A stretch of 64,000 nt of DNA, from positions 104,344,434 to 104,408,433 of the forward strand of contig NC_088795.1 in the NCBI RefSeq assembly GCF_011386835.1. The letters run 5' to 3'. The notes beneath the pieces are model-generated. The model was not told the origin of the DNA. It searched no databases and was given only the letters and a program-made list of their open reading frames with translations. This stretch comes from Chrysemys picta bellii. Lineage: Eukaryota; Chordata; Testudines; Emydidae. Shown here piece after piece: positions 1-10,644 of the stretch (position 1 is its first letter; every line of letters starts with the position of its first letter). The translations under genes were made by a program, and so were the position numbers.

Positions 1-19
1 GTCACTGGGGAGCAGGAGA

Positions 20-302
20 GCAGAGTTGGAGCAGAAGCGGTGGATGATGATGGTTAGCAGTCCTACTGCACCATCTGCTGTGAAGGCAAGGAGCTGCTGC
101 TGTGTAGCAATGCCAGCTGCTGCAGGTTCTTCTGTGTCAAATGCTTGGAGGTCCAGGCAGGGCAAGGTACCTCGGCCAAGGCAAAAGAGCAAGAGCCCTG
201 GAGCTGTTACATGTGTCAAACACAGAAGTGCTATGGAATGTAAGGCTGCAAGACTTCTTCACCAGTGACAAAGGACAGACATATGATGCACCTAAAATCT
301 AA
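20..302 (+). pseudogene. DNMT3B: DNMT3B-like ADD-domain retro-fragment
   Basis: This is a broken piece of a de novo DNA methyltransferase gene. Read in the frame of GAT GAT GAT GGT at 45-56, it gives a DDDG motif, then a cysteine-rich stretch ([31 protein letters not shown]) that is characteristic of the DNMT3 ADD zinc-finger region. It continues into a linker ending LQDFFTSDKG and YDAPKI. The wording is closer to DNMT3B than DNMT3A. The normal Tyr codon after DDDG is TAG. A deletion with a frame change follows the CYGM codons near 240, where the Arg-rich linker should be. Several coding exons of the family appear joined with no intron, so a processed copy is inferred. The left end is cut by the window edge. 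It is not functional. The exact paralogue is inferred from memory of the family. Confidence 0.8.
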
Positions 303-304
303 AA

Positions 305-537
305 AGGCCAGCACATTTCCCAGAGTCACTACCCTTGATAACAGAACGTCAATGATTGCATTAGCTGCTTGGATCACAGCAACCCCCACAGTAAATTTGC
401 CCACAACAGCAGCGGTAGTGAGGACGCACTCTGCCAACTTAATGCGCTTAGTGTGGACATACGCAATCGACTGTATAAAATCGATTTATAAAAATCGACT
501 TCTATAAAATCAACCTATTTCATAGTGTAGACATACC
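305..537 (-). mobile_element. Deleted PIF/Harbinger fragment with terminal repeat
   Basis: Read on the minus strand, this begins with the Harbinger end GGGTATGTCTACACTATG (537 downward) and the subterminal stretch shared with the copy at 4494. It then jumps into the middle of the transposase: residues resembling VGKFTVGVAVIQ and DVLLSRVVTLGNV (about 310-400). The N-terminal half of the transposase is missing, so this is an internal-deletion derivative. It joins the DNMT3 fragment at about 303-310. Confidence 0.75.
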
Positions 538-730
538 CCTAGTGTGCCCATCTAGCTCTCTGGGCAGGAATGATGGGAGGGATGAGGCATCACCAGTGTA
601 AAGTGACCAGTGTGAATCAAGCCCTAGCTCTGTATCTATTTGGACTGCTCTGATTTTTTGTCCTCATTATACAGAAGAAGTAATTGAATTCAAGAGGGAT
701 TTGTTCAAAGCACAGACAGAGTTATCCTCA

Positions 731-984
731 AGGCAGGTCTACACTACAAACCTGCATTAGTTGTAGCTTCTGGTGAAGATGCACTAAGCTAACAGGAAAC
801 AGCTCTCCTGTCGGCTTAATAACTCTACCTTCATAAGAAGCAGTAGCTATGTCAGTGGGAGAAGCTCTCACCGACATAGCGCTGTCTCCACACGGGGTGA
901 GGGGTGGGGGCAAGATCGGTATATATATATATTGCTCAGGGGTGTGGATTCTTCACGAAGTACGTGTCTAGTGTAGCCCTGGTC
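731..984. mobile_element. Harbinger-like MITE
   Basis: About 254 bp with terminal inverted repeats, AGGCAGGTCTACACTAC on the left and the inverse of GTGTAGCCCTGGTC on the right. The ends resemble those of the other Harbinger MITEs here. Flanks are TCA and TTA, compatible with a mutated 3-bp TWA duplication. It includes a short (TA)n at about 920-933. No coding capacity. Confidence 0.6.
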
Positions 985-2549
985 TTAGCGTCAGATGTGA
1001 AAAATTTGCAGCATGAGGGCACTGATTCAGCAAAACACTAAGACATGACAAAAGTCTATACCGTCTCAGAAACCACTTTAGTATGTGCTTGAAACCCACT
1101 GAGTTCAATGGGACTACCCATATCCATAAAGTTAAGAATGTAGATTAGCATGTTTCTGGGTCTGGCCAGAGTGCTCAGCCCTTTCAGATCCTAAAATATT
1201 TGTGGGTCTCTTTTTCTCAAAGGTTTACCTGTACTGATGTTCCTGCAGTCTTTCAGAATATCCTCATGAAGGTCAATTGGGATACTACAGTATTAATATC
1301 TGACAAGTCCTTTATTTCTAGTGCAGTAAGTGCACAATGCCTCATTCAACACAATTTCATAGTGTCACACTACTGCTAAGATTAGGATAGGACATAGTGC
1401 ATAAAAAAACACATCAGAATGTATCCCTGACAAATCAGACATTACAAAGAAACCAATTCTTTCTGATCTGATACCCACTATAAATTGTGATAGCAAGTGT
1501 GTGATCCAGGTTTAGTAAAACAGATAATAGATGAGGAAAACAACATAAATGCCAGGGTGTCCTATCAACCAGCAGATATCAGAGTTTGCCAGGTATGCAT
1601 AACTTCACTGCATTTGACAAATTTCTAATTATCATTCATGGAAAAAAGAAACCCAAACACACACATATAATCAGGAACATTTTTTTCCCCAATGTTTTTC
1701 TCAGGGGGATGAAATCTCCTCAAACTGACAGATTGCAGTTCAACAGAATAGCAGTGAAAGGAAAAACGTAACAAACAGCATAGTTCTAAAAGTCAAGCCA
1801 CTTATCCAGCTCTAATAGGAAAAATCCTTCTAATGAACTATTTAATTGAGTTTAACAAGACTTCATAGCTAATCCTAAATGCACTAACAGGAAACCTAAG
1901 GCCTACACTCAGCATTAGTTTTGCTCCCTTTGGATCTCACTCATAATTACAGTTCACTCTTTAATTATTCTTCTTTGTGTTTTCAATTTATGAATAAGAG
2001 CAACAGCCTGCCCTGGAGGCAGAAAATGCTGAGGTGGACAGTGGTGAGTCAGCAGAGAGCAATTCCTCCAGCAATGTGAGAAACACCACTGAGAAGCAGT
2101 CAAAAAGCAGATTTTCACTCTAATCATGATATTCAGAGCTCAGGATGAGGGACTGTTACTCCAGAAAGAGAACAAGCTCTGATTAATCTTCTCACTCTGT
2201 AGAGTAAAGTGCCAAATCCATGGCTTTCACGCAGATATTAATGTATTTTTTTATTGAAGAAAATTTTTTTTTGTTGATAATTAGAAGCACCGCTTTATAC
2301 ATCTATCATATTTACTGTATTCTCATGCAATCTCCAATTTGCTGCAGTTCCTAGTTGCATTTGTATTTTTCCCTGCTTATGTACAGGATTCAGTATTGCC
2401 TAACTGAATGCCCTTTCTCTATAGCTCTATGCAAAGTAATCAAGTAAGAAATTAGGTATTTTATTAACTCTTTTGTTTGGTTGTGATACAGAACATGAAG
2501 AGACCACTTGCATAGCTCTGAATGTTTGGGTATAACAGCATAAAATAAC
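985..2549. other. Non-coding interval
   Basis: AT-rich sequence with stop codons in all frames and only short chance ORFs. No gene or recognisable repeat was seen. Confidence 0.5.
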
Positions 2550-2735
2550 ATTCCAACTGTAAAAAGCAACAGAGGGTCCTGTGGCACCTTTGAGACTAAC
2601 AGAAGTACTGGGAGCATATGCCACCTGCATATGCTCCCAGTACTTCTGTTAGTCTCAAAGGTGCCACAGGACCCTCTGTTGCTTTTTACAGATTCAGACT
2701 AACACGGCTACCCCTCTGATACTTATTCCAACTGT
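2550..2735 (-). repeat. Fold-back SINE-like insertion, copy A
   Basis: The element (2561-2724) is flanked by an exact 11-bp target-site duplication, ATTCCAACTGT (2550-2560 and 2725-2735). Reading on the minus strand, it has a short head containing GGGTAGCCGTGTTAGTCTG, an A5 tract, then two arms that are exact inverse copies of each other: 2558-2621 and 2627-2690, 64 of 64 bases, with a 5-base loop. It ends in a T5 run. The head resembles a Pol III A-box; that is an inference. The head lies outside the palindrome on one side only. Confidence 0.85.
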
Positions 2736-3206
2736 ACTTCATTAGAGTACTTTTATAATAATAGGTTTTCAATCCTTGCCCATGCACTGATATATGAAGT
2801 GGAAGCATTAAAAACACCCAACAAACAAGGAATACAAAATCATGTGTCACATACTTCCTTAAACCCTTCTTATCTGTAATTTAGGTTTTTCGGTGCAAAT
2901 TCTCAACAATTGATATGGAACTGTTGCTGACAGCATTGCAAGGCTATGACATGATTTAAATGTATATTATCTTGATTTAATGTCGTAGCTTTACTAAAAC
3001 ATTTTTTATTTAAAATAACCATAGATGAGTCCAACATGGTGCTCTGATAACCTGATGATGGCCTTACTAAGAAAACCTGAATAGAAAACACTATAAAATA
3101 ATAAAAAGTAATGGTCGGGCTATGCTGTGACATATAAGAGATGCAAGAGCCAGCTTCAGCTTCTAGTCTTTTACCCTTCAGCCAAGCAAAACGTAAGCTA
3201 AATGAA
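2736..3206. other. Non-coding interval
   Basis: AT-rich sequence with no gene or recognised repeat. Confidence 0.45.
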
Positions 3207-3341
3207 TGTCCGGTTAGGGTAACCAGACAGCAAATGTGAAAAATTGGGATGGGGTGGGGTAATAGGAGCCTATATAAGAAAAGACCCCAAAATCAGGACT
3301 GTCCCTATAAAATCAGGACATCTGGTCACCCTATGGCCGGT
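3207..3341. mobile_element. hAT-type MITE (TAGGGTRACCAGA ends)
   Basis: A 119-bp element (3215-3333) with terminal inverted repeats TAGGGTAACCAGAC and TAGGGTGACCAGAT. It is flanked by an 8-bp duplication with one mismatch, TGTCCGGT and TGGCCGGT. An 8-bp duplication is typical of hAT. Non-coding. Confidence 0.75.
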
Positions 3342-3824
3342 TGTTAAGAAATTGACTGTGTGGCCCTCTACTAGCAATAAACGAGATTGACAAAAGACCT
3401 TAAAAATGAAATTATAAAGTTGTTCCCCATTTAAATGAATGGAGAACTGGATTAAGCATCTGCATCCTACAAATACCTGCTTAAAAATGAAAGCAAAATC
3501 AATTTAGTTTATTAATTGTACTTTGCTGGTTTCTGATGGTGCATAGAGAGCCTTCTAAGTTTTTCCCCAGCCACCATTCACCCTCAAAACAGGGTTTCTG
3601 CTTATTTTTTTTATACTGAAAATGTCCAGTCCTCATTTCCCTCTCTTTGCTGGAGGACTCTAGTACTTTTGGAAGATCTAAATGGCAATGTCACATGAGG
3701 ACTCGGTGGAAACTGCAGCTCTCACCACTTACAACTGAATGACAGGTGAGACTGATTCCTCTTTCATTGTCCTAGTTTCTGATCAGAAGACTCAGACAGC
3801 AGGATTTCAGAAACATCTTTCAGG
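3342..3824. other. Non-coding interval
   Basis: No gene or clear repeat seen. Confidence 0.4.
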
Positions 3825-3912
3825 ATTGTACAATGGTTACTCTGGAGACCCAGATTCAATTCTTTACTACAGGCTGCCTGTGTGACCTTAGGCAAATCAC
3901 TTTGGGTGATTT
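3825..3912 (+). repeat. MIR-like SINE fragment
   Basis: Shows the MIR/CORE-SINE pattern: a gagacccagattcaatt B-box-like stretch followed by gcctgtgtgaccttaggcaa. Old and truncated. Confidence 0.5.
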
Positions 3913-4213
3913 CCACAAAGGGACTTCGTTTTTGCAACACTGAGTCTCACAGCACCTAACTTTTTGGTGACTAGAAAATCACAGGAACAACACTGTGATC
4001 CACAAAGCCAAGTTAAGCACCTAGGCTCCCTATACAACAAATGGGGAGAGACAGGCATTAAAGAAGGCAGCCCACAAAAGCCAGCATCCTAGTCAGGAAG
4101 ACACCTAAACTAGCTGATAGGAGATGATGACCAGATACTGTGCAATAAGACCCCTCTCTTGGAGATAGGTGTCTAAGCCCAGGCCAGAGGGAGGCCTCTA
4201 TGTTAGCTTAGTG

Positions 4214-4442
4214 ATCATAGAATCATAGAATATCAGGGTTGGAAGGTACCTCAGGAGGTCATCTAGTCCAACCTCCTGCTCAAAGAAGGACCAACCCTCA
4301 ACTAAATCATCCCAGCCAGGGTTTTGTCAAGCCTGACCTTAAAAACCTCTAAGGAAGGAGATTCCACCACCTCCCTAGGTAACCCATTCCAGTGCTTCAC
4401 CACCGTCCTAGTGAAAAAGTTTTTCCTTATATCCAACCTAAA
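4214..4442 (-). mobile_element. CR1 LINE 3' end
   Basis: Starts with ATCATAGAATCATAGAATA, the inverse of the CR1 terminal tail, followed by the CR1 3' coding/UTR boundary (inverse of the KALAGMI-type C-terminus seen at 35400). Severely 5' truncated. Confidence 0.9.
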
Positions 4443-4878
4443 AATCCACAAATGGGAACCAGCTGCCTGGAGTCAAGCAGGTTAGGCACCTGAGGGTATG
4501 TCTACACTATGAAATTATGTTGATTTTATAGAAGTCGATCTCTAGAAAGCGATTTTATACAGTCAATCGTGTATGTCCCCACTAAGCGCAGTAGGTTGGC
4601 GGAGTGCATCCTCACTACCGTGGCTAGCATCGGCTCACGGAGTGATGCACCGTGGGTAGCTATCCCACAGTCCCTGCTGCCCACTGGAATTCTGGGTTAA
4701 GCTTCCAATGCCTGATGGGGCAAAAACATTGTCATGGGTGGTTTTGGGTACATGTCGTCAGTCTCCTATCCCTCCTTTCCTTCCTCCTTCCCTCCCTCCC
4801 TCCATGAAAGCAACGTCAAACAATCATTTCATACCTTTTTTCCTGAGTTACCCGTGCAGACACCATACCATGCCAAGC

Positions 4879-5720
4879 ATGGGGCCTGCTCAGCTCAGCA
4901 CTGCTGTTGTGAGCATTGTAAATACTTTGTGCATTATCCTGCAGTATGTGGAGAACCTGGCTAGGAGCCACCAGCACAAGGACAATTATGAGGAGGACAT
5001 GGACACAGAGGTTCCTGAAAGCACAGGATGTGGCAATTGGAACATCAAGGCAGCAGTGGGGCAGGTTGATACAGTGGAACGCCGATTCTGGGCCCAGCAA
5101 ACACTCACGGACTGGTGGGACCGCATAATGCTACAGATATGGGATGGTTCCCAGTGGCTGCAAAACTTTTGCATGCATAAGGCCACTTCCATGGAACATT
5201 GTGATTTGCTTTCTCCCACCCTGAAGCACAGGAATACCAAGATGAGACCTGCCCTGACAGTTGAGAAGTGAGTGGCAATAACCCTGTGGAAGCTTGCAAC
5301 ACCTTACTGCTACTGGTCAGTCGGGAATCAATTCGGAGTGGGCAAATCTACCGTGGGGACTGCTGTGATCCAAGGAGCCAAGGCAATCAGTGACCTTCTC
5401 CTAACAAGGGTAGTGACTCTGGGAAATGTGCAGGTCATAGTGGATGGCTTTGCTGCAATGGGTTTCCCTAACTGTGGTGGGGCAATAGACGGAACACATA
5501 TCCCTATATTGGCACCAGACCACCTTGCCAACCAGTACATAAACTGCAAGGGGTATTTCTTAATGATGCTGCAAGCATTGGTGGATCACAAGGGACATTC
5601 AAAAACATCAAAATGGGATGGTCGGGAAAGGTCCATGACGCTTGCATCTTTAAGAACTTGGGGCTGTTCGAAAAGCTGCAAAAAGGGAATTTCTTCCCAG
5701 ACCAGAAAATTACCGTTGTG
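4879..5720 (+). pseudogene. Harbinger transposase pseudogene
   Basis: Broken relative of the transposase at 58197-59480. The aligned ATG is at 4879 (ATGGGGCCTGCT against ATGGAGCCCGCT). It keeps the VERRFWA and TDWWDRI block, the helix-turn-helix-like KLATPYCYWSVGNQF segment and the first catalytic motif AIDGTHIPI. A CGA-to-TGA change makes an in-frame stop at 5269-5271. A +1 frameshift lies near 5597, after which the frame continues as GKVHDACIF and FFPDQKIT. The second Asp and the Glu of the DDE triad are missing because the gene is deleted after about 5720. It cannot act. Confidence 0.85.
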
Positions 5721-5799
5721 ACAAGGCCACATTGCTTATTGTAGCCACACTACAAATCAAAGCTGTTTGAATGACAGTCTTCTGTTGCTTGGTCCATCC

Positions 5800-6210
5800 T
5801 CTGGAGTGGAGTGGCTGGGTGCCCGGAGGCCTCCCCCCACATTCTTGGGCATCTGGGTGAGGAGGATATGGAACTTGGTGAGGAGGGCAGGCGGTTAAAC
5901 AATGGATGCAGTGGCGGTCTGTGCTCTTATTGCCTTTCCTGCACCAGACACCTGATCATGTCCGTTTGCTCCCCCATTAGCCTCAGCATCTGCGTGTTCT
6001 GATCACACTCACTGTATGCATTTCTGGCCTCTACCACCGAATGCCTGCATGCATTCAGCTATGCCCTATCAATGCAGGAGGACTGCATGAGCTTGGAAAA
6101 CATGTCATCGCAAGTGTGTTTTTTTCGCCTTCTAATGTGCGATAAACTCAGGGACGGAGTTGATACAGGGAGCATAGAAACATTTGCACCTGCAGGCGGG
6201 ATAAAAAGAG
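5800..6210 (-). pseudogene. Remnant of Myb/SANT-like gene exon 2 (older Harbinger)
   Basis: Aligns to exon 2 of the minus-strand gene at 60232-60707: the stretch around 5945-5990 (GTCCGTTTGCTCCC then CATTAG) matches 60443-60465, and ACATGTCATCGC at about 6101 matches the CATGTCCTCCCG of the intact copy. The acceptor is still visible on the minus strand as a pyrimidine-rich run ending CCCGCCTGCAG near 6190. Reading frame lost. Confidence 0.6.
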
Positions 6211-6677
6211 GGAGTAAAATTTAAGAAGATACATTTCTGAGAACAAAAGGGAGACTCTTTCATAGTGAATCAAGCAATTCACAGCAGACACCACATGTGC
6301 TTTAGGTACTAGGTCACATTTTGCCTTTTATATCGAGCACCTGCCAGTATGGTGACACATCACATATGGCTAGGCAACAGAATTCGGTTTCCAGGCAGCC
6401 ATGGTAAGCCAAAGGGTATGTGGGGTTGGTTTCTTCCTCCTTCATAACAGGTGGGAATGGTTTCAAACTGCAGCACTCTCCTTTACCATAGCAAGCAATG
6501 CCGGTTGGGTTTGCCGTTTAAAAGGAGGGGCTGCGGTTTTGGGGTGGATGTGCAGCACACCCCTCCCCCTACGGCATGGCTATTCTCTTGGATGATCCTT
6601 TTTAGTCAAGCCCAAACAGCCCAGCATGAACGGGGTCCTTTTACTGTTCCCTTACAAAAATTCCCCTATTTCAACCA

Positions 6678-6975
6678 GGTGACCAGGAATGCTATCACTC
6701 TCCTGAGGCTGATGCAGAAAGATAAAGACTGAATGTTGCATGAATGCGACCAAACCCCAGGACCTTTCGCTGCCTTGCTTTGTGCTGCAGTGATTCCAGA
6801 CTACTTGCTACTGGCTTGGCGTGGCAAAGTGTCCTACCATGGAGGATGAAATAAGGCATCCCACCCCAGAAACCCTCTGCAAAGGCTTTTAGAGTACCTC
6901 CAGGAGAGCTTCATGGAGATGTCCATGGAGGATTCCTGCTCCATCTCCAGACACGTTAACAGACTTTTCCAGTAG
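6678..6975 (+). pseudogene. Remnant of the nested third ORF (older Harbinger)
   Basis: Codon-by-codon relative of the 96-codon ORF at 61203-61493. GTGACC AGG AAT GCT ATC ACT lines up with GTCACC ATG AGC GAC ATC ACC. Later blocks (TTGCTACTGGCTTGGCGTGGCAA, the CTCTGCAAAGGCTTTTAGAG region, CTCCAGGAGAGCTTC and GATTCCTGCTCCATC) keep the order of the intact copy. The start codon is AGG here, an in-frame TGA replaces the Arg codon of the intact copy, and the reading frame is broken. An AG (CAACCAG) sits just before GTGACC, as in the intact copy. Confidence 0.65.
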
Positions 6976-7074
6976 CTGTTCTGGCCACGAATGCATCCCA
7001 ATTCTTCAGGGCAAATCAAACATTAAACACAATTGCTTTTAACCCCTGTAATGTAGTTACAAATGTGCACTCAC

Positions 7075-7594
7075 CAAAGATGCCTTCTCCACATTCAGGG
7101 TCCGGGAACTCGCCTTGGGAGGGTATTGGCTCCAGGGTGATGAAAAGGTCCTGGCTGCCGGGGAGAACAGATTCTCCACCTGCCTGCTGCGCATTCTCCT
7201 CCTCCTCATCTTCTTCACCCAAAAAATTCTCCTCCGTGTTGCATGAGACTCCCCCTTGCAGGTGTCCATGGATAGGGTGGGGTACTGCTAGGGTCCCCCC
7301 CCTAGAATGGGTACAGATAGAAGGGGCATGTATGGGACTCTGACCCGGAGCGACCGTTTGCCTCCTTTGTCTTGTAGTAGGCTTGCCTGAGCTCCTTAAC
7401 TTTCACTCAGCACTGCTGTTTGTCCCTGGCATAGCCTCTCTCCACAATGCCCTGTGCAATTTTGGCATATATATTAGCATTTCTTCTGCTGGATCGCAGT
7501 TCTTCCTGCACAGATTCTTCTCCCATACAGCAATCAGATCCAGTGTCCCCCGTTCACTCCATGTCGGAGCTCGTTTGCGATTCTGGGACTGCAT
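7075..7594 (-). pseudogene. Remnant of Myb/SANT-like gene exon 1 (older Harbinger)
   Basis: Minus-strand reading starts MQSQNRKRAPTWSERGTLDL and ends in the acidic DLFITLEPIPSQ and DPECGEG segment, matching exon 1 of the gene at 61701-62277. The 5' splice site is preserved as GTGAGTG at 7074-7068. Frameshifts break the DNA-binding domain after about residue 30. Confidence 0.75.
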
Positions 7595-8030
7595 TGTCAC
7601 CTGTGCTGCTGAGCTCCACACTGACCAAACAGGAAATGAAATTCAAAAGTTCCTGGGGCTTTTCTTGTGTACATGGCTAGTGGCTAAGAGAGGTGAAAAC
7701 ATTATCTAGTATCCTTACATGCCTAAGTTGGCTGGTTACCACTTGTGGATCTCTAAGCAAAGATAGGCACCTCCCTGCAGCCCGGCCTTAGGGGCCTATC
7801 TCTGGCGGGGGGCGCTTTGCACACACCCTGCTGATTGACATCTCCCATTGGCTAGCACAGACAGCTTCCCACTAGCGTGCTGGCTTATGTGGATCACATT
7901 CTAGGGTGCCTGTTTCACCCTAACTTGGCCTGAGAATTACAGTGTTATTTTATGATTTTTTAGGTGCCTGAAAGTTAGGTGCCATGACACTCAGTGTGGC
8001 AATGTGTAAATCCCTTTGTAGAGCCCACCC

Positions 8031-8135
8031 TCTGTACCTGAGTTCTCCATCTGTAAAATAGGGATAATAGTACTCCCTGACCTCACAAGATTGTGGGAAT
8101 AAATACATTAAGATAATGGAAGCTATATAACTACC
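8031..8135 (+). repeat. MIR-like SINE 3' fragment
   Basis: Pattern ctccatctgtaaaataggga, then cctcacaagattgtgggaat, typical of MIR tails. Confidence 0.55.
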
Positions 8136-9183
8136 TTAGACAATGAAACCAAAATGAAATTTTCTTCTTTTCCTATCCCCACCTGCTCTTGGGGCAGAAT
8201 TCAAACAATACCACTAACCAGGGGTCTCCCAAAGGACCCACAAATTTAATAGTGTATTTATTACCTTTTTCATATATTTTTGCATTGTGTTCTTGTTATT
8301 ACCATCTAAATTTTATTTTCTCCTGATGAATCTGAATCATTCTGAATTTCTTTAGATCCTATTATGGAGAACTTTAATAAAATTTTCATAGGTATTTTTT
8401 ATTCAGCTGCATGAATGATACTTCTGATTCTTATCAGCTGGTCACTATTGACACTACTGTGACATCTCTAAACAGCATCATTGCACCCAATTATAGTCAC
8501 TTACAAAAAAAGAAGAGGAAGTTAATGTAAGAAAGAAGCCAGCTAATAAAATTAAAAGCCGTAGCAATAAGCAGAGGAAGCTGATGGAAAGTTTGGTGGA
8601 AACTTCTAAAATTTTATTTTCATTATTCTTTCTCCTTTATGGCTGACTCATTCCCCCTCAGAAAACAGATCGCTTCTGTTCCAAATTGCATTGTGCAGTG
8701 TCTTCCTGTTCAGTTATTGATTAAGCTTCATGTCACATATTTGACTGGTTAAGAGAGGGTCAAAAAGTTATTCATCATCTGTCATCTCAGTCTGTACTTA
8801 CTTCCTCTTTATTTACCATGGTTCACATATTAGAAGGAGAATTAGGTGACCTTTCACAAAATAATAAAAATAAATACTCCCTCCCTCCCTTTAATGCTAG
8901 GACAGTGTAATTTGTAATTTCATAGCAAAAGAAATCTAGAAAGGTTTCGGAAGTTTTTTATTTTAGCAACCCCTCACATTCAATAAATTCCTCTAAGAAG
9001 AGATGTTTATTAACTCTCAGCCCTCTCCTATTTCTCCTTTATTTCTCTGTCTGTTGCCAGAAATAAGGAAGCACACGTGTCTCGATTTAATTGTGTTTAT
9101 TGAAGCTAGGGCAGGAATTTTAATGCATGTAAGGAAAGTGACTAGTGTAGCAACTCTTTACTGCCATATGAATATATAATTAT
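8136..9183. other. Non-coding interval
   Basis: AT-rich, no ORF of note, no recognised repeat. Confidence 0.4.
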
Positions 9184-9285
9184 AGAGTCATAGAGTTTAA
9201 GGCCAGAAGGAACCATTAGATCATCTAGTCCTGTATATCACTAGGCCACTAGCACCACCTAGTACAACCAAAATTAGACCAACGT
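9184..9285 (-). mobile_element. CR1-type LINE tail
   Basis: TATAGAGTCATAGAGTTTAA then GGCCAGAAGGAACCATTAGATCATCTAGTC is the inverse of a common CR1 subfamily 3' end. Confidence 0.8.
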
Positions 9286-10199
9286 TACATATCACACATG
9301 CATAGCTTTACTTATTCTAGTAATCCCAATGAACTCCCTGGGTCTGACTCACCATTGTTCTGTGGCCCCTTTGCACGGGGCAGATGTAAGTGGAAAATAT
9401 TCCCCTACCAGGGTGTTTCTACACAAGGGACAGAACCACCAAGCTGGGTGTTCTTGGGAAGAGGCAGGCCAAACTGTAGAAAGCAGGGAATGGGAGAGGA
9501 GCTAGACAGACTATCCTTACACCCAGGCAATTTTACACCACAGCAGTGGCTTATGGGAGCCATTACAACAGGAGTGCAAATTAGGGCAGATGAAAGGCTG
9601 ATCCAATGAAGAAGCCCATGAATGAAGGAGAGCAAGCTCCCCGTTTTTTTTTCTGCCTAGTGCTAGCACCAGTGCAAGGGTGAGACTATGCTAAAAGGGC
9701 TATGTTAATATTAATAAAACTACTCTTGTGCTTACATCTTTGCAGGATGTAACCTTAGTTTGGGTGGCATGAGCCCAGTAGTGGAAAATCTTTTACATTA
9801 TAAGGTAGGATCTTGATGGAGGAAGGGGAGTTTACAGAAAAACACTCCTGAAGTCATGTAATACCCCTAGAATATTTTTCATTTCTTCAAGACTGGATTT
9901 AAGTGACCTCAGAGGCCTAAAGGGTGTGATATACATTCATGTAGGAAGAGTGGGTATCATATTCAGGAAATATAGCTTTTGATTTGCAGACCTGTTTAGA
10001 AAGTATTATATTTTTCATGCAGTATCAGCGAAGGGAAAATATTTGGTTTTGCTCATCTCTAGTCATGTTGTGTGATCGTTTGACAACTATGGCAGATACA
10101 CTGATTCCTATCATTCTGGGCAATACACTGTCCTCTCTTAGTTTTGTCACTCTCTATCTTTATTTTGTAAAGACCACCCTCCTTTTTTTAAACAAATGG
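9286..10199. other. Non-coding interval
   Basis: Short chance ORFs only (for example 9298-9609), with no recognisable domain. No repeat assigned. Confidence 0.35.
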
Positions 10200-10640
10200 A
10201 TTCTTATAAAGTACAAAAATGATTCAAGGCTGGAAATAATTCCATACAGTGAATGACTTAAATAGCTCAATCTGTTTAGCTTCACAAAAAGAAGATCCAG
10301 AGGTGACTTGATTATAATGTACAAGTACCTTCCCAAGTACTAAAGGCTCTTTAGTAGAGAAAGGCAAAACAAGAAGCAATGGCTGGAAGCTGAAGCCTGG
10401 TAAACTCAAAGTAGAAATAAAACATAACTTTTAATACTCAGGGATATTAACTGTTGGAACAAACTACCAAAGGAAGTGGTGGATTCTCCATATCTTGACA
10501 TCTTCAAATCAAGACTGGATGCCTTCTGAAAGATATGATTTAGGCAAACAGAAGTTATTTGGCTCAGTACAAGGTTAAATGGGTGAAATTCTATGGCCAG
10601 ACTAAATTATCTAATCTTCCCTTCTGGTCTACAATCTATG
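10200..10640 (+). mobile_element. CR1/L3-type LINE 3' fragment
   Basis: Degenerate reverse-transcriptase-gene end. CTCAATCTGTTTAGCTTCAC, then GGTGACTTGATTATAATGTACAAGTACC, then a tail with TGGTCTACAATCTATG, gives the usual order of the CR1/L3 3' region. No open frame. Confidence 0.75.
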
Positions 10641-10644
10641 TGTC

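Larger units (their letters stand above)
4494..7685 (+). mobile_element. Degenerate PIF/Harbinger transposon, older copy
   Basis: Starts with GGGTATGTCTACACTATG and is colinear with the element at 57819-62667: transposase on plus, Myb/SANT-like exon 2 remnant on minus (about 5800-6210), a nested plus-strand ORF remnant (6678-6975), and Myb exon 1 remnant on minus (7075-7594). The last roughly 280 bp, including the 3' terminal repeat, is absent, and the C-terminal half of the transposase is deleted. It is much more mutated than the 57.8-kb copy, so it serves as an outgroup for what the family has conserved. Confidence 0.85.
3905..8030. mobile_element. Imperfect palindromic DNA element hosting other insertions
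   Basis: The left part (3905-4212) and right part (7735-8030) are inverse versions of each other. Shared blocks include GCACCTAACTTTC/T, AACACTGTRAT, TGTGATCCACA and GCCAAGTTA. Together they read as one long-inverted-repeat element opened by a CR1 tail and a Harbinger copy. The family resembles other GGCACCTAA-rich palindromes in this window (29.7-30.7 kb, 57.6 kb). Superfamily not determined. Confidence 0.5.

Noticed and set aside
20..302. A working DNMT3 exon set
   Set aside because: In-frame TAG right after the DDDG motif, a deletion of the Arg-rich linker and no introns.
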